Shown here piece by piece: positions 39,513-48,310 of a DNA stretch of 64,000 bases. How positions within the stretch are numbered: position 1 is the first letter of the stretch; each line of letters begins with the position of its first letter. The notes below the pieces were generated by a model that did not search any database, had not been told where the DNA came from, and saw nothing but the letters and a program-made list of their open reading frames with translations. Source of the stretch: Psychrobacter sp. UBA6766 (GTDB lineage Bacteria; Pseudomonadota; Gammaproteobacteria; Pseudomonadales; Moraxellaceae); NCBI RefSeq assembly GCF_002453355.1, contig NZ_DKGQ01000042.1, positions 54,004 to 118,003 of the forward strand, in the 5' to 3' direction. Position numbers and translations under genes: made by a program.

Positions 39513-40853
39513 ATGGCCAATCAGTTTCAATTATTTCAGCGCCGCCGGTTTAGCGCCATGTTTTTTACCCAGTTTTTGGGCGCATTTAATGACAATATTT
39601 TTAAGCAAGCGTTGATACTGGTGCTAACTTATACCGCTGCCAGTCAATTGGGCGTGGAAGTGAGTATTTTAAATAACTTAGCGGCAATGTTATTTATCTT
39701 GCCATATTTCTTGTTTTCGGCATTGGCAGGGCAAATCGCCGATAAGTTCGAAAAATCAAAACTAACACGATTGATTAAATTACTTGAAATAGCCATCATG
39801 ATCATTGCTGCCGTAGGCTTTGTTTTTGAATGGTATGTGCTCTTATTTGTGGCGCTGTTTTTGATGGGCACCCAATCGACGTTTTTTGGTCCGATTAAGT
39901 ATGCGTATTTGCCGCAAGCGATGAAAGAAGATGAGCTGGTCGGCGCCAACGGTCTGTTTCAAATGGGCACCTCGCTTGCCATCCTGCTCGGTATGATTAT
40001 CGCTGGCGTATTAACCCAGATCACGCAGCCGCTATTTTGGATTAGTGTTACTGTGCTATTTGTCGCGGCGATTGGTTATTTTGCCGCGCGTTTTATTCCG
40101 ACCACGCCACCGATGCAGCCTGAGCTAAAGATTAACTGGAACATCTTTACCACCAGTATGGCGACGGTGCGTTATTTATACTCGTTACCTTTTTTATTCT
40201 TTGTCATTTTGGGAAATAGCTGGTTTTGGTTTTATGGTGCAACGTTTTTGACCCAAACGCCAGAATTCAGCAAAGTCATTTTGCATGGCGATGAGTCCGT
40301 GGTGATTTTCTTATTGACGCTATTTTCGGTCGGTGTCTCGATTGGTTCGCTACTTTGTAAATCCTTAACCAAAAACCAAGTCAGTCTACGTTTATTACCC
40401 TTTGGTATCGCCGGTTTGAGCATTTTTGCCATTGATTTATATTTTTCTTTGTCAGGACTCACTATCAATGTTAATTCGGCAGCATTATTTGGTATTAGTG
40501 ACTTATGGGGAACGGGTGGTAGCTGGCGCGTGTTTGCCGACTTGTTTTTTTTAGGCTTTAGTGGCGGCTTATATATCGTGCCTTTATATGCCTCTATGCA
40601 GGCGTACGCACCCAAAAGTCATCGCGCGCGCATCGTTGGCGCTAATAATATTTTCAACGCCATTTTTATGGTTTGCTCGGCAATTTTTTCGATTGTGGTG
40701 TTAAATACGTTAGGTCTGAACCTGCCGCAACTATTTCTAGTGACCGGTATATTGAATATTATTTTTGGTATATTTTTATATATCAAGCTTAATAAACATA
40801 TCAAACATGCTGTCATCCAAACCCATGATGACGAACGTAATCGACACGATTAG
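39513..40853 (+). CDS. MFS transporter, LplT-like (lysophospholipid transporter)
   Basis: A 446-residue major-facilitator protein with 12 predicted membrane helices. It starts FQLFQRRRFSAMFFTQFLGA then FNDNIFKQALILVLTY, the signature of the LplT branch, and contains GTQSTFFGPIKYAYLPQAM, another LplT hallmark. LplT flips lysophospholipids inward for re-acylation by Aas. In many proteobacteria this domain is fused to PlsC and acyl-ACP synthetase domains; here it stands alone and no Aas gene is adjacent, so the substrate is inferred. AGGAA precedes the ATG by seven bases. coq7 follows after 196 bp. Confidence 0.85.
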   Translation: MANQFQLFQRRRFSAMFFTQFLGAFNDNIFKQALILVLTYTAASQLGVEVSILNNLAAMLFILPYFLFSALAGQIADKFEKSKLTRLIKLLEIAIMIIAAVGFVFEWYVLLFVALFLMGTQSTFFGPIKYAYLPQAMKEDELVGANGLFQMGTSLAILLGMIIAGVLTQITQPLFWISVTVLFVAAIGYFAARFIPTTPPMQPELKINWNIFTTSMATVRYLYSLPFLFFVILGNSWFWFYGATFLTQTPEFSKVILHGDESVVIFLLTLFSVGVSIGSLLCKSLTKNQVSLRLLPFGIAGLSIFAIDLYFSLSGLTINVNSAALFGISDLWGTGGSWRVFADLFFLGFSGGLYIVPLYASMQAYAPKSHRARIVGANNIFNAIFMVCSAIFSIVVLNTLGLNLPQLFLVTGILNIIFGIFLYIKLNKHIKHAVIQTHDDERNRHD

Positions 40854-40861
40854 CTTTTTTG

Positions 40862-40934
40862 GCAAAATGAATCATCGAGCCAATGATTTTGCTGCCGACA
40901 TTCTGCATTGTTTGATATAGTGGTTTGATATAGT
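40862..40934 (+). repeat. Hairpin and tandem direct repeat before coq7
   Basis: GCAAAAT...CAT pairs with ATG...ATTTTGC (40862-40892, four-base bulge) just after the transporter stop. TTTGATATAGT then occurs twice in tandem, at 40911-40921 and 40924-40934, spaced 13 bp apart. It may belong to the coq7 promoter region. Confidence 0.4.
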
Positions 40935-41049
40935 AAGGCTCATAAGAAACCGAACAGCTTGTAAACATGCAGTTTTAAAAGAAATTAAATAGCTTAAACC
41001 GGTTAATCATAAGCTTTAATGATAATAAATATAACATCAGGAGTGAATC

Positions 41050-41694
41050 ATGGCCCTGCGTCCTTTATCAAAAATTGACCAATTATTACTTGGTGTGGAC
41101 AAGGCATTACGAGCGGTCGTACCGCATTCAAATCCCAGCACCCGCCCTCTACCTGTGAGTAGTGACGAGATTCCTGAGCTGAGTATCACCGAGGCGCGTC
41201 ATGTCGCAGGGTTAATGCGTATCAATCATACAGGCGAAGTCTGCGCGCAAGGGCTTTATCATGGACAAGCGTTTGCGGCAAAGGACGATAATGTCAAGCA
41301 AGCCATGCAACAGTCGGCTGAAGAAGAGGTTGATCATTTGGTATGGTGCGAGATACGTTTGGATGAGCTTGGCAGCCATCCTAGTATTTTTACGCCATTA
41401 TGGTACGGGATGTCATTTGGTCTTGGTGCGGTAGCCGGAGCTATTTCTAATGAGTTTAGCTTGGGCTTTGTCGCAGAAACGGAAGCGCAAGTTAGTGAGC
41501 ATTTGCAAGATCATATTGGGCAATTACCACCGCAAGATTTGCGTTCCAAAGAGATATTGGCACAAATGGATATTGAAGAATTACATCACCGCGAGCTGGC
41601 ACTGTCCAATGGCGGCGCGGCATTGTCACCGCCCGTGCGTCATGCCATGCGCTGGATGGCCAATCGCATGAAAGCGACGGCTTATCATTTATAA
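41050..41694 (+). CDS. coq7: 2-polyprenyl-3-methyl-6-methoxy-1,4-benzoquinone monooxygenase
   Basis: A 214-residue di-iron carboxylate hydroxylase of the Coq7/CLK-1 family, performing one hydroxylation in aerobic ubiquinone synthesis. Iron ligands are seen in RINHTGEVCAQGLYHGQ, SAEEEVDHLVWCEIRL, GFVAETEAQVSEHL and MDIEELHHRELAL, giving the repeated E-x-x-H pattern. It resembles the pseudomonad and Acinetobacter Coq7 proteins that replace UbiF. A membrane-associating hydrophobic stretch (LWYGMSFGLGAVAGAIS) is in place. AGGAG lies seven bases before the ATG. It is a single gene here, not linked to other ubi genes. Confidence 0.97.
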   Translation: MALRPLSKIDQLLLGVDKALRAVVPHSNPSTRPLPVSSDEIPELSITEARHVAGLMRINHTGEVCAQGLYHGQAFAAKDDNVKQAMQQSAEEEVDHLVWCEIRLDELGSHPSIFTPLWYGMSFGLGAVAGAISNEFSLGFVAETEAQVSEHLQDHIGQLPPQDLRSKEILAQMDIEELHHRELALSNGGAALSPPVRHAMRWMANRMKATAYHL

Positions 41695-41932
41695 TACGCA
41701 CCATATACTGAGATTGGTCTCTGTTATAGTAGCTAAAGATACAATGAATGTTATTATTTACTTTTAACAATCCTACTACTGTGAGCACTCAGATTAATTT
41801 GCTAGGGTATTAAAAATTTGTACGATTTTACGGAATGCTAAAACTTGACGATCAATCAATGGATGAATAGATAACGAGTCAGTAACTACAATAACTGGTA
41901 AACGATAACGATTAAACAAGGTAATTATTTTT

Positions 41933-43171
41933 ATGAAAGCCATCAGCCAAACCTCTATTTCTAGCAAAGCGCCGCACTCTAACAAAGCGCCAAAGCTTGC
42001 GACCCTCACGGCATTAGCAGCTGCCTGTGCCATGATGCTATCGGCACCGGTAAATGCAGCTGAAGAAGCCGCTGCAGCGCCCGCTACGAGCAGCACAGCA
42101 GTACCTAGCGCCATCGATTCTAGTAAACGTATCATTCGCCTAGCAAAACCAAATGCAGCCATCAGCACAACTCAAGCTGATGCACAAGTAAATGCGACAC
42201 CAAATAACGTTCAACAAACCACTCAGCAAAATACTGGTTCGCAAACTGACGGTCAGCAGAATAACGTGGCTCAACCAACGTTTTCTCAGGCCAAAAATAC
42301 GCAACAAACTAACGCACAACAAAATAAGGCTCAACAAGCTGATGTACAACCAAACCGTGTACCTTTAAATACGGCGCAAAACGCTGCCCAGCCACCAGCC
42401 GTACCAACGCCTGACACGTCCGAATTGACTGGTACGACGCGCGTTTATGAGCGTGGACCTATCGCCGCAACAGGTATAGACTTGCGTGGTGGTCAGCTGC
42501 CAAATATCCCAGCGCCGCAAGTGAATATTTCAGATATTAGCTTTGTCCCTACCGTACTGATACCGCAGCAGCAAGGGCTTGGCACGGATAAACTCGACGT
42601 CAGCTTACTGGATGATTTTATTAAAGAAGTCTCGCCAAATGCGCGCCATTACCCACCAAACTTCCCTAATCGCACCCAACGCCACAACGCGCGCGAAAAA
42701 ATCAAAGTCATGACTGAATGGATTGAACCATATGCCAAAGCGCCAAATGCTTCATATGATGTCTTAGTTCGTGCCGCTAAACTAAATGGCATGGGACGTA
42801 ATTTAGACCTAGGTTCAGAATATACAGTACGCGGCGGAAAATATATCGACCGTGCCATCAAACTTAAACCTAATAGTGGCGAAGCCAATTTCATCTATGG
42901 CATGATGCTCTCAGAAGGCGGCGGCTTTAAAGAAGGGCAAAAATACCTCGATCAAGCAGTCAATCTTGGTTATACCGAAGCTGAGCAAAGTTTGGCGCAG
43001 TCCGACCTATTAAGTGATCGCCGCGATAAAGCGCTAGAGCGCTTACGCCGTTTAGAACAACAAAACCCTGACAATGCGGTTATTCGTCAACAAATTAAGC
43101 TTATCGAAGACGGTAAGTTCTATATCTGGGATATCCCTGCACCAGATATTAATATCAAACCAAGTACTTAA
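41933..43171 (+). CDS. Gln-rich TPR-like exported protein of unknown function
   Basis: A 412-residue protein I cannot name. The N-terminus has a hydrophobic stretch behind about 26 residues (LATLTALAAACAMMLSAPVN then AAEEAAAAP), a probable signal peptide with a long n-region. Residues about 80-165 are Gln/Asn-rich with short near-repeats (NAQQNKAQQADVQPN). The C-terminal part (about 225-400) is helical with TPR/Sel1-like units: SYDVLVRAAKLNGMG, YIDRAIKLKPNSGEANFIYG, YLDQAVNLGYTEAEQSLA, RRLEQQNPDNAVIR. This suggests a periplasmic protein-protein interaction role. AAGG is upstream of the ATG. It is followed by a strong terminator, so it is a single-gene unit. Confidence 0.75.
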   Translation: MKAISQTSISSKAPHSNKAPKLATLTALAAACAMMLSAPVNAAEEAAAAPATSSTAVPSAIDSSKRIIRLAKPNAAISTTQADAQVNATPNNVQQTTQQNTGSQTDGQQNNVAQPTFSQAKNTQQTNAQQNKAQQADVQPNRVPLNTAQNAAQPPAVPTPDTSELTGTTRVYERGPIAATGIDLRGGQLPNIPAPQVNISDISFVPTVLIPQQQGLGTDKLDVSLLDDFIKEVSPNARHYPPNFPNRTQRHNAREKIKVMTEWIEPYAKAPNASYDVLVRAAKLNGMGRNLDLGSEYTVRGGKYIDRAIKLKPNSGEANFIYGMMLSEGGGFKEGQKYLDQAVNLGYTEAEQSLAQSDLLSDRRDKALERLRRLEQQNPDNAVIRQQIKLIEDGKFYIWDIPAPDINIKPST

Positions 43172-43248
43172 GTCATCGTTATTTAAGAATTACTGGTTTA
43201 GCTGTTTAGAAAAATAATAGCTAGCACTTACTCATCGCTAAAGAGCAA

Positions 43249-43299
43249 TAAAAAAGCGCGTTTCAATTATCATCATTAGTGATTTGAGCGCGCTTTTTT
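43249..43299 (+). terminator. Terminator after the TPR-like gene
   Basis: AAAAAAGCGCG (43250-43260) pairs with CGCGCTTTTTT (43288-43299 region) around a partly paired loop, followed by T residues. It lies 80 nt past the stop. Confidence 0.82.
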
Positions 43300-43664
43300 G
43301 TGCCTAATATAGATTCAAACCTCTCCATTCCTACCTTATTTGTTGATATTCTTTATTTAGCTATTCAACTATTAATCGCCTTGAACGGGCATGAACTGAA
43401 CTACCAATTTCTAAGTATTCGCCTATAATCTTTTTACTTTCAACATTGTCTTATATTTCTAATACTGAAATATTTGAGCGCTTTTCCTTGTGTAGCACTC
43501 TGCTTCATTACCATTTGTTCGATGACATTTCATGATATACGAATACAAAATAGCAATTACAATGGTCGAATAACTCAACTTACGTTACACTCATGCTGGT
43601 ATATAAACGTGACATTTATCACTTATTTATGATGCATTGCTGACTATTATTACTGGAATTACCT
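43300..43664 (+). other. Upstream region of the lipase gene, no gene seen
   Basis: About 365 bp of AT-rich sequence between the terminator and the lipoprotein lipase start. It presumably carries that gene's promoter. No open frame or clear repeat is seen. Confidence 0.35.
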
Positions 43665-46241
43665 ATGATATTTGCTGACCCTGCCAATAGTACATCGCCG
43701 TCGGACCATAAAAATAATAAGCCTAGATCTTTATTGGTGGCGATCGCAGCAATGACACTATTGACTGCTTGTAGTACCGTTTCTGTCAATAAACAGCCAT
43801 CAGCGAAGACCATTGCTGCCCAGCGCGGTAATATCGTCACCGAGAATAAGCTTAGTAGCGACACTGCTTCAGTTTTATTGTCAGCAGGGCTTAACGAGAA
43901 AGCTTGTATGCAGCAGTTTGATCTCTGCCTAACGCAGCTTACTGACAGCATGCTAAATGAACATTATCGTTCAGCGTTGGCAGTTTTTGCCGAATTGCAC
44001 TATGCAAAAGCGCGCCAGCTTGGCGAATCTAAAGATTGCCGCAATGCTCTCGCTCGCCCGCCGATCGATCCTTATTATGCCAACGCACCTTTAAGCGACG
44101 CTGATGCTAAGGCGCAGCAAAAAAGAACCGAGAGCTGCTTGGTTGGTTATCAAGGACGGCTTTTTGATGCCATCAAATCCAGCTATACCTATTTATTCTA
44201 TGACAGTTTAGAGCATGATTTTGAGGGCGCAAATAAAGACATCAGCCGCCTACAGATACCAAGCCGCATTCCAAGCGAGATGGATATTCAAACCCAAGAC
44301 ATTTATAACGCTGCCAATAATGATGTTATTACTCAGCTCTATCAGTCGGCTGATGGCAGCAATAAAATGATGGGCGATAGTAAGATAGAGTACTTGCCAA
44401 TCTTGCCAATGGCGGCAGAAACGCGTAATAGTAGTGAACAAGCAGTGATTAGTAATCAGACGCCCTTAAGCGGTAAGCCGACCGATCAAATCAAAGTCAT
44501 GAAGATGCAAGTAGACAATTACAATCTCAATGTTTTTTTGCCCAACGAAAATAACTACCTTAAAAATGCCAATCAACAAACTGCCGCCCTAACAGATCTG
44601 GTTTCAACCTATGAGCTGCGCCTCTCTGGGCTAAACTCTATCAGTAAACGTCCAGGTTTGGGTATCAGCTTGGTTGCTTCATTGGATGATCGCTATACCA
44701 CCACTATTCGCCAATTATTAATCTCGTCATTGTCAGACAGGACAGGCAGACTTCATCAGGAAGCCAGCCATCAAAAAGCTAGCAATAAAGAAGATGATGG
44801 TCGTAATATCGACGGCAATTCAAATAGCCGATTAGACAGTGATGATGCCAGTACGCGCATCTATCCAACGGGACACTTACTGATGACGGGGCTGATTAAA
44901 CCAGCTGGCGATAGTGTACTTGATACTCTTAGTAGCAAACAGCTTGATATTCATTTATACAACCCTTATCGCAGCGAGAGCACCCGTATTTTAGGCGATG
45001 ATTATCCACTTGCGGCAAACTTTTCGGCTGGATACGGATTATGGCTGGCAGAAAACCAACTCGATGGCGTCGGCTATTTAAACCTGATTACCCGCAAAAA
45101 AGAAGCCAGTTTACCCAAACTCTTTATGCTTGAACCTTATGACCCTGATAAGCGCGTCATTATTATGCTGCATGGCTTGGCGTCGAGCCCAGCTACGTGG
45201 GTCAATTTAACCAACGATATTTTTAATGACGATAAATTGCGCAATAACTATCAAGTTTGGCAAATTTTTTATCCAACCAATTTGCCCATTTTAGAAAATC
45301 GTTATCAAATCCAAAAGCTAATCAATACTACCTATGATAAAACTGACCCAACAGGGCAAAATATTGCCAGCAAAAATAGCGTCATTATCAGTCACAGTAT
45401 GGGCGGTATTATTGCTCGCATGATGCTGTCTGATGAAAACTTGCTCGATGATTTGGACCGACTCGACGACCAAAATGCCTTGTCAATGAATGAAAAACGT
45501 CAAATACGTGAGGCGATCAAACAATCTTCAGGCCAAGAGCAGCTAAAAGAGCGGTTTGAGCTTAAAACCCTGCCCCAAGTAGATACGGCAGTATTTTTAT
45601 CATCGCCTTTTCGTGGTACCGATTACGCTGATCGTTGGTTTACTCGCGCGCTACGCCGCATTGTTTATCTACCCGTCGGTTTAGTGAAGACGGTTACTGA
45701 TAACTTGGCAACGCTGGCTATAAAAGGTGACTTAGCCCAAAACCCGCTAGGCGCGTTATATCTACAAAATGGTGCCAGCCAATTAAGTGACAAATCGTCT
45801 TTTATCCAATTAACCAAAGACATCCGTATCAACGACCGCATCACTTATCACTCGATCATCGCCAATAACGATGCCGATATCACCAGAGGTTTAGCGGAAA
45901 TGCAGCCTGCTGGAGCGAAGCTTGATTTGTCTGAAGAGATAGCTGAGGATGATCATACATATGACGTTATCAATGCCGATAATACCAATGAGCTCTTGAC
46001 GGATAGCGACACATTGCCCGGTAAACCGCTGGTTGCCGCAGTGACAGTCGATGGAGAGATTGGGCAAGCGCTCACAGAACGCCTATCAGATGGTATTGTC
46101 CCCTACACCAGTGCCCACCTCGACGGGGCGGCATCAGAGACGGTTATTAACGGTGGTCACAGTATTCAAGAAAACCCCCAGACTATTTTGACTTTACGCC
46201 GTATTTTGCATCAGCAATTACAGCAGCAAGATAAGAATTAA
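43665..46241 (+). CDS. Large lipoprotein with alpha/beta-hydrolase (lipase/esterase) domain
   Basis: An 858-residue putative lipoprotein. A signal sequence with lipobox L-T-A-C (residues 33-36) follows a long hydrophilic n-region. Residues about 40-490 are of unknown type, mainly helical at first, then beta-rich (LLMTGLIKPAGDSVLDTL). The C-terminal 370 residues are an alpha/beta hydrolase: oxyanion segment IIMLHGLASSPATWVN near 500, nucleophile elbow ISHSMGGIIARMM with Ser578, and a late GGHSIQENPQT with His832. Likely substrates are lipids or esters at the cell surface or periplasm; none can be named. It resembles uncharacterised Moraxellaceae hydrolases. It is not obviously in an operon. 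Confidence 0.8.
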   Translation: MIFADPANSTSPSDHKNNKPRSLLVAIAAMTLLTACSTVSVNKQPSAKTIAAQRGNIVTENKLSSDTASVLLSAGLNEKACMQQFDLCLTQLTDSMLNEHYRSALAVFAELHYAKARQLGESKDCRNALARPPIDPYYANAPLSDADAKAQQKRTESCLVGYQGRLFDAIKSSYTYLFYDSLEHDFEGANKDISRLQIPSRIPSEMDIQTQDIYNAANNDVITQLYQSADGSNKMMGDSKIEYLPILPMAAETRNSSEQAVISNQTPLSGKPTDQIKVMKMQVDNYNLNVFLPNENNYLKNANQQTAALTDLVSTYELRLSGLNSISKRPGLGISLVASLDDRYTTTIRQLLISSLSDRTGRLHQEASHQKASNKEDDGRNIDGNSNSRLDSDDASTRIYPTGHLLMTGLIKPAGDSVLDTLSSKQLDIHLYNPYRSESTRILGDDYPLAANFSAGYGLWLAENQLDGVGYLNLITRKKEASLPKLFMLEPYDPDKRVIIMLHGLASSPATWVNLTNDIFNDDKLRNNYQVWQIFYPTNLPILENRYQIQKLINTTYDKTDPTGQNIASKNSVIISHSMGGIIARMMLSDENLLDDLDRLDDQNALSMNEKRQIREAIKQSSGQEQLKERFELKTLPQVDTAVFLSSPFRGTDYADRWFTRALRRIVYLPVGLVKTVTDNLATLAIKGDLAQNPLGALYLQNGASQLSDKSSFIQLTKDIRINDRITYHSIIANNDADITRGLAEMQPAGAKLDLSEEIAEDDHTYDVINADNTNELLTDSDTLPGKPLVAAVTVDGEIGQALTERLSDGIVPYTSAHLDGAASETVINGGHSIQENPQTILTLRRILHQQLQQQDKN

Positions 46242-46804
46242 TCTTAATATATCTTATCTTTATAAATAGTTCAATAGTTCAAAAGCTCATTATTATAAAT
46301 TGTTTTTTTATATTACTGTTTGGTATCTATTGATAACATTAGTTAAACAATGCCTGTTATTTAAAATTTTATTGGCTAAGATTGTAAGTGATTTATGACG
46401 CATAGGTGTGCAATAACACACTTGTGCAACTTGCGTGTGGGCATGGTCAGGCGCATAATACTTAAATATTTAATATTAATGAAACCGTCATTCGATGAAT
46501 ATTTAATAGTTTATAAGGAAGTAAATTATTTACTTTAGCTAAATAGTAGCTCCTACAGTATGTGAGTTTGACAGCAGAGTAATTGCTAAAAAAGTAGTGA
46601 TTATTACAATATAGTGGTTACTAAAGCATCGCTGTTATTAAAGCTATGTTAGCTAAATTTTTTATCTTAATTACATTTCCCGCTAACTATAATTAGCGAT
46701 TGTCTGTAACAATAAGCGCCTTGATTGATGGACGGTTACGGACAGTTACTTGAGCGTATCATGGAAGCCAGCGCTATTCAGCTAACAGATAAGGGTAACC
46801 GTTT
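46242..46804 (+). other. Long cydA upstream region
   Basis: A 563-bp AT-rich gap with no convincing gene. It contains alternating GTGTG/CACAC arms (46406-46439) and, 115 bp before cydA, a CGCTAA/TTAGCG inverted repeat around TATAAT (46681-46698). I see no FNR/Anr-type TTGAT-N4-ATCAA site. Confidence 0.45.
46681..46698 (+). promoter_or_regulatory. Candidate cydA -10 box inside an inverted repeat
   Basis: A perfect -10 hexamer TATAAT (46688-46693) is framed by CGCTAA (46681-46686) and TTAGCG (46693-46698). The -35 region is poor. The symmetry could be an operator; a transcript would have a leader of about 105 nt before cydA. Confidence 0.4.
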
Positions 46805-48310
46805 ATGTTCGCTACATTTATGATTGATCAAATGGATGCGTTGTTGCTTGCGCGTATTCAATTCGCCTTTGTTATCTCATGGCATATTATCTTTCCTGCT
46901 TTTTCTATCGGTCTTGCCAGTTGGCTGACCGTTCTTGAGTTTCGCTGGCTTAAGACTGGCGAGCCTATTTATGTTGAAGTATACAAACACTGGGTCAAGA
47001 TCTTTGCCGTCGTTTTTGGGTTAGGCGTGGTATCTGGTGTTGTCATGTCCTACCAGTTCGGAACCAACTGGGCCGTCTTTTCTGATAGAGCGGGTAATGT
47101 TCTAGGACCCTTACTGGCTTTTGAGGTATTGACGGCGTTTTTCCTAGAAGCTTCTTTTTTAGGCATCATGCTATTTGGTTGGGGACGGGTGAGCAAACGC
47201 ATGCATTTTGCCTCCACCGCCATCGTCGCCATCGGTACGATGATATCAGGATTTTGGATTTTAGCGGCCAACAGCTTTATGCAAACACCACAAGGTTTTA
47301 TGCTGGGTGCTGATGGCCTGTTATATCCCACTAATTGGCTCGAGATTATCTTTAATCCTTCGTTCCCTTATCGTTATGCTCATATGATGACGGCAGCATT
47401 CTTAACCACTGCATTTGTCGTTGGCGGTATTGGTGCTTATTATCTACAGTCCAAAAAACATCAAGAACATCGGCAACATGGCCGGGTAATGCTAGGTATG
47501 GCGATGATTATGGCAATATTTGTTGCGCCAACGCAGGTACTTATCGGTGACATGCATGGTCTAAATACCCTTGAGCACCAACCAGCTAAAGTAGCGGCGA
47601 TGGAAGGTCTATGGGAAGATGCGCGCGGCGCACCATTAGTACTATTTGGCATTCCAGATCAAGAAAACCAAACCAATAAATACGAAGTCAGTATTCCTTA
47701 TCTATCTGGTCTAATCCTGACCCACTCGTTTGATGGCGAAGTCAAAGGGCTTAAAAATTGGGCGCCAGAAGATCAGCCGCCCGTTATTATCGTATTTTGG
47801 GCATTTCGTATCATGGTTGGTATTGGCATGCTGATGTTGCTCATTGGTTTATTTAGCCTTTATAAATACTTTAAAAAACAGCAGTTCAATCCTGAGAGTA
47901 AACTCTTCCACCGTGCGTGGATGATGATGACGCCGCTTGGATTTGTAGCCTTGCTTGCAGGCTGGTTTGTGACCGAAACGGGTCGTCAGCCCTATACAGT
48001 ATATGAAGTCATTCGTACTGCTGAAAGCATGTCACCTGTTGCAGCTCAACAAGTTGCGACAACTTTAATTGGCTTTATCGTTCTATATGCCTTTGTTTTT
48101 GGCGCGGGCAGTTTTTATATTCTGCGTCTTATTGCGCAAGGACCTAAGCCGTACGAAGATCCGTCGGACGATCATTTTTATGATCATTCTGTCACTGAAG
48201 CGCAAGGACGTACCTTGAGCGGTGATAAGCATGCCTCTGATAAAACCAAAGGGCATGATGAAGGCTTGGAAGAACCTGCTGACGACGTCGATGAGGGAGG
48301 GTTACGCTAA
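46805..48310 (+). CDS. cydA: Cytochrome bd-type (CIO) ubiquinol oxidase subunit I
   Basis: A 501-residue membrane subunit carrying the haems of a bd-family oxidase that reduces oxygen with electrons from ubiquinol, without proton pumping. Seen are LARIQFAFVISWHIIFPAFS (haem-ligand His), HWVKIFAVVFGLGVVSGV, GDMHGLNTLEHQPAKVAAME and TGRQPYTVYEVIRTAE. The short quinol-binding loop and the adjacent DUF2474 gene point to the cyanide-insensitive (CioA) branch rather than E. coli CydA. The C-terminus is hydrophilic and acidic. The stop codon overlaps the cydB start by one base. AAGGG is upstream; a start at MIDQ six codons later is also possible. Confidence 0.96.
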   Translation: MFATFMIDQMDALLLARIQFAFVISWHIIFPAFSIGLASWLTVLEFRWLKTGEPIYVEVYKHWVKIFAVVFGLGVVSGVVMSYQFGTNWAVFSDRAGNVLGPLLAFEVLTAFFLEASFLGIMLFGWGRVSKRMHFASTAIVAIGTMISGFWILAANSFMQTPQGFMLGADGLLYPTNWLEIIFNPSFPYRYAHMMTAAFLTTAFVVGGIGAYYLQSKKHQEHRQHGRVMLGMAMIMAIFVAPTQVLIGDMHGLNTLEHQPAKVAAMEGLWEDARGAPLVLFGIPDQENQTNKYEVSIPYLSGLILTHSFDGEVKGLKNWAPEDQPPVIIVFWAFRIMVGIGMLMLLIGLFSLYKYFKKQQFNPESKLFHRAWMMMTPLGFVALLAGWFVTETGRQPYTVYEVIRTAESMSPVAAQQVATTLIGFIVLYAFVFGAGSFYILRLIAQGPKPYEDPSDDHFYDHSVTEAQGRTLSGDKHASDKTKGHDEGLEEPADDVDEGGLR

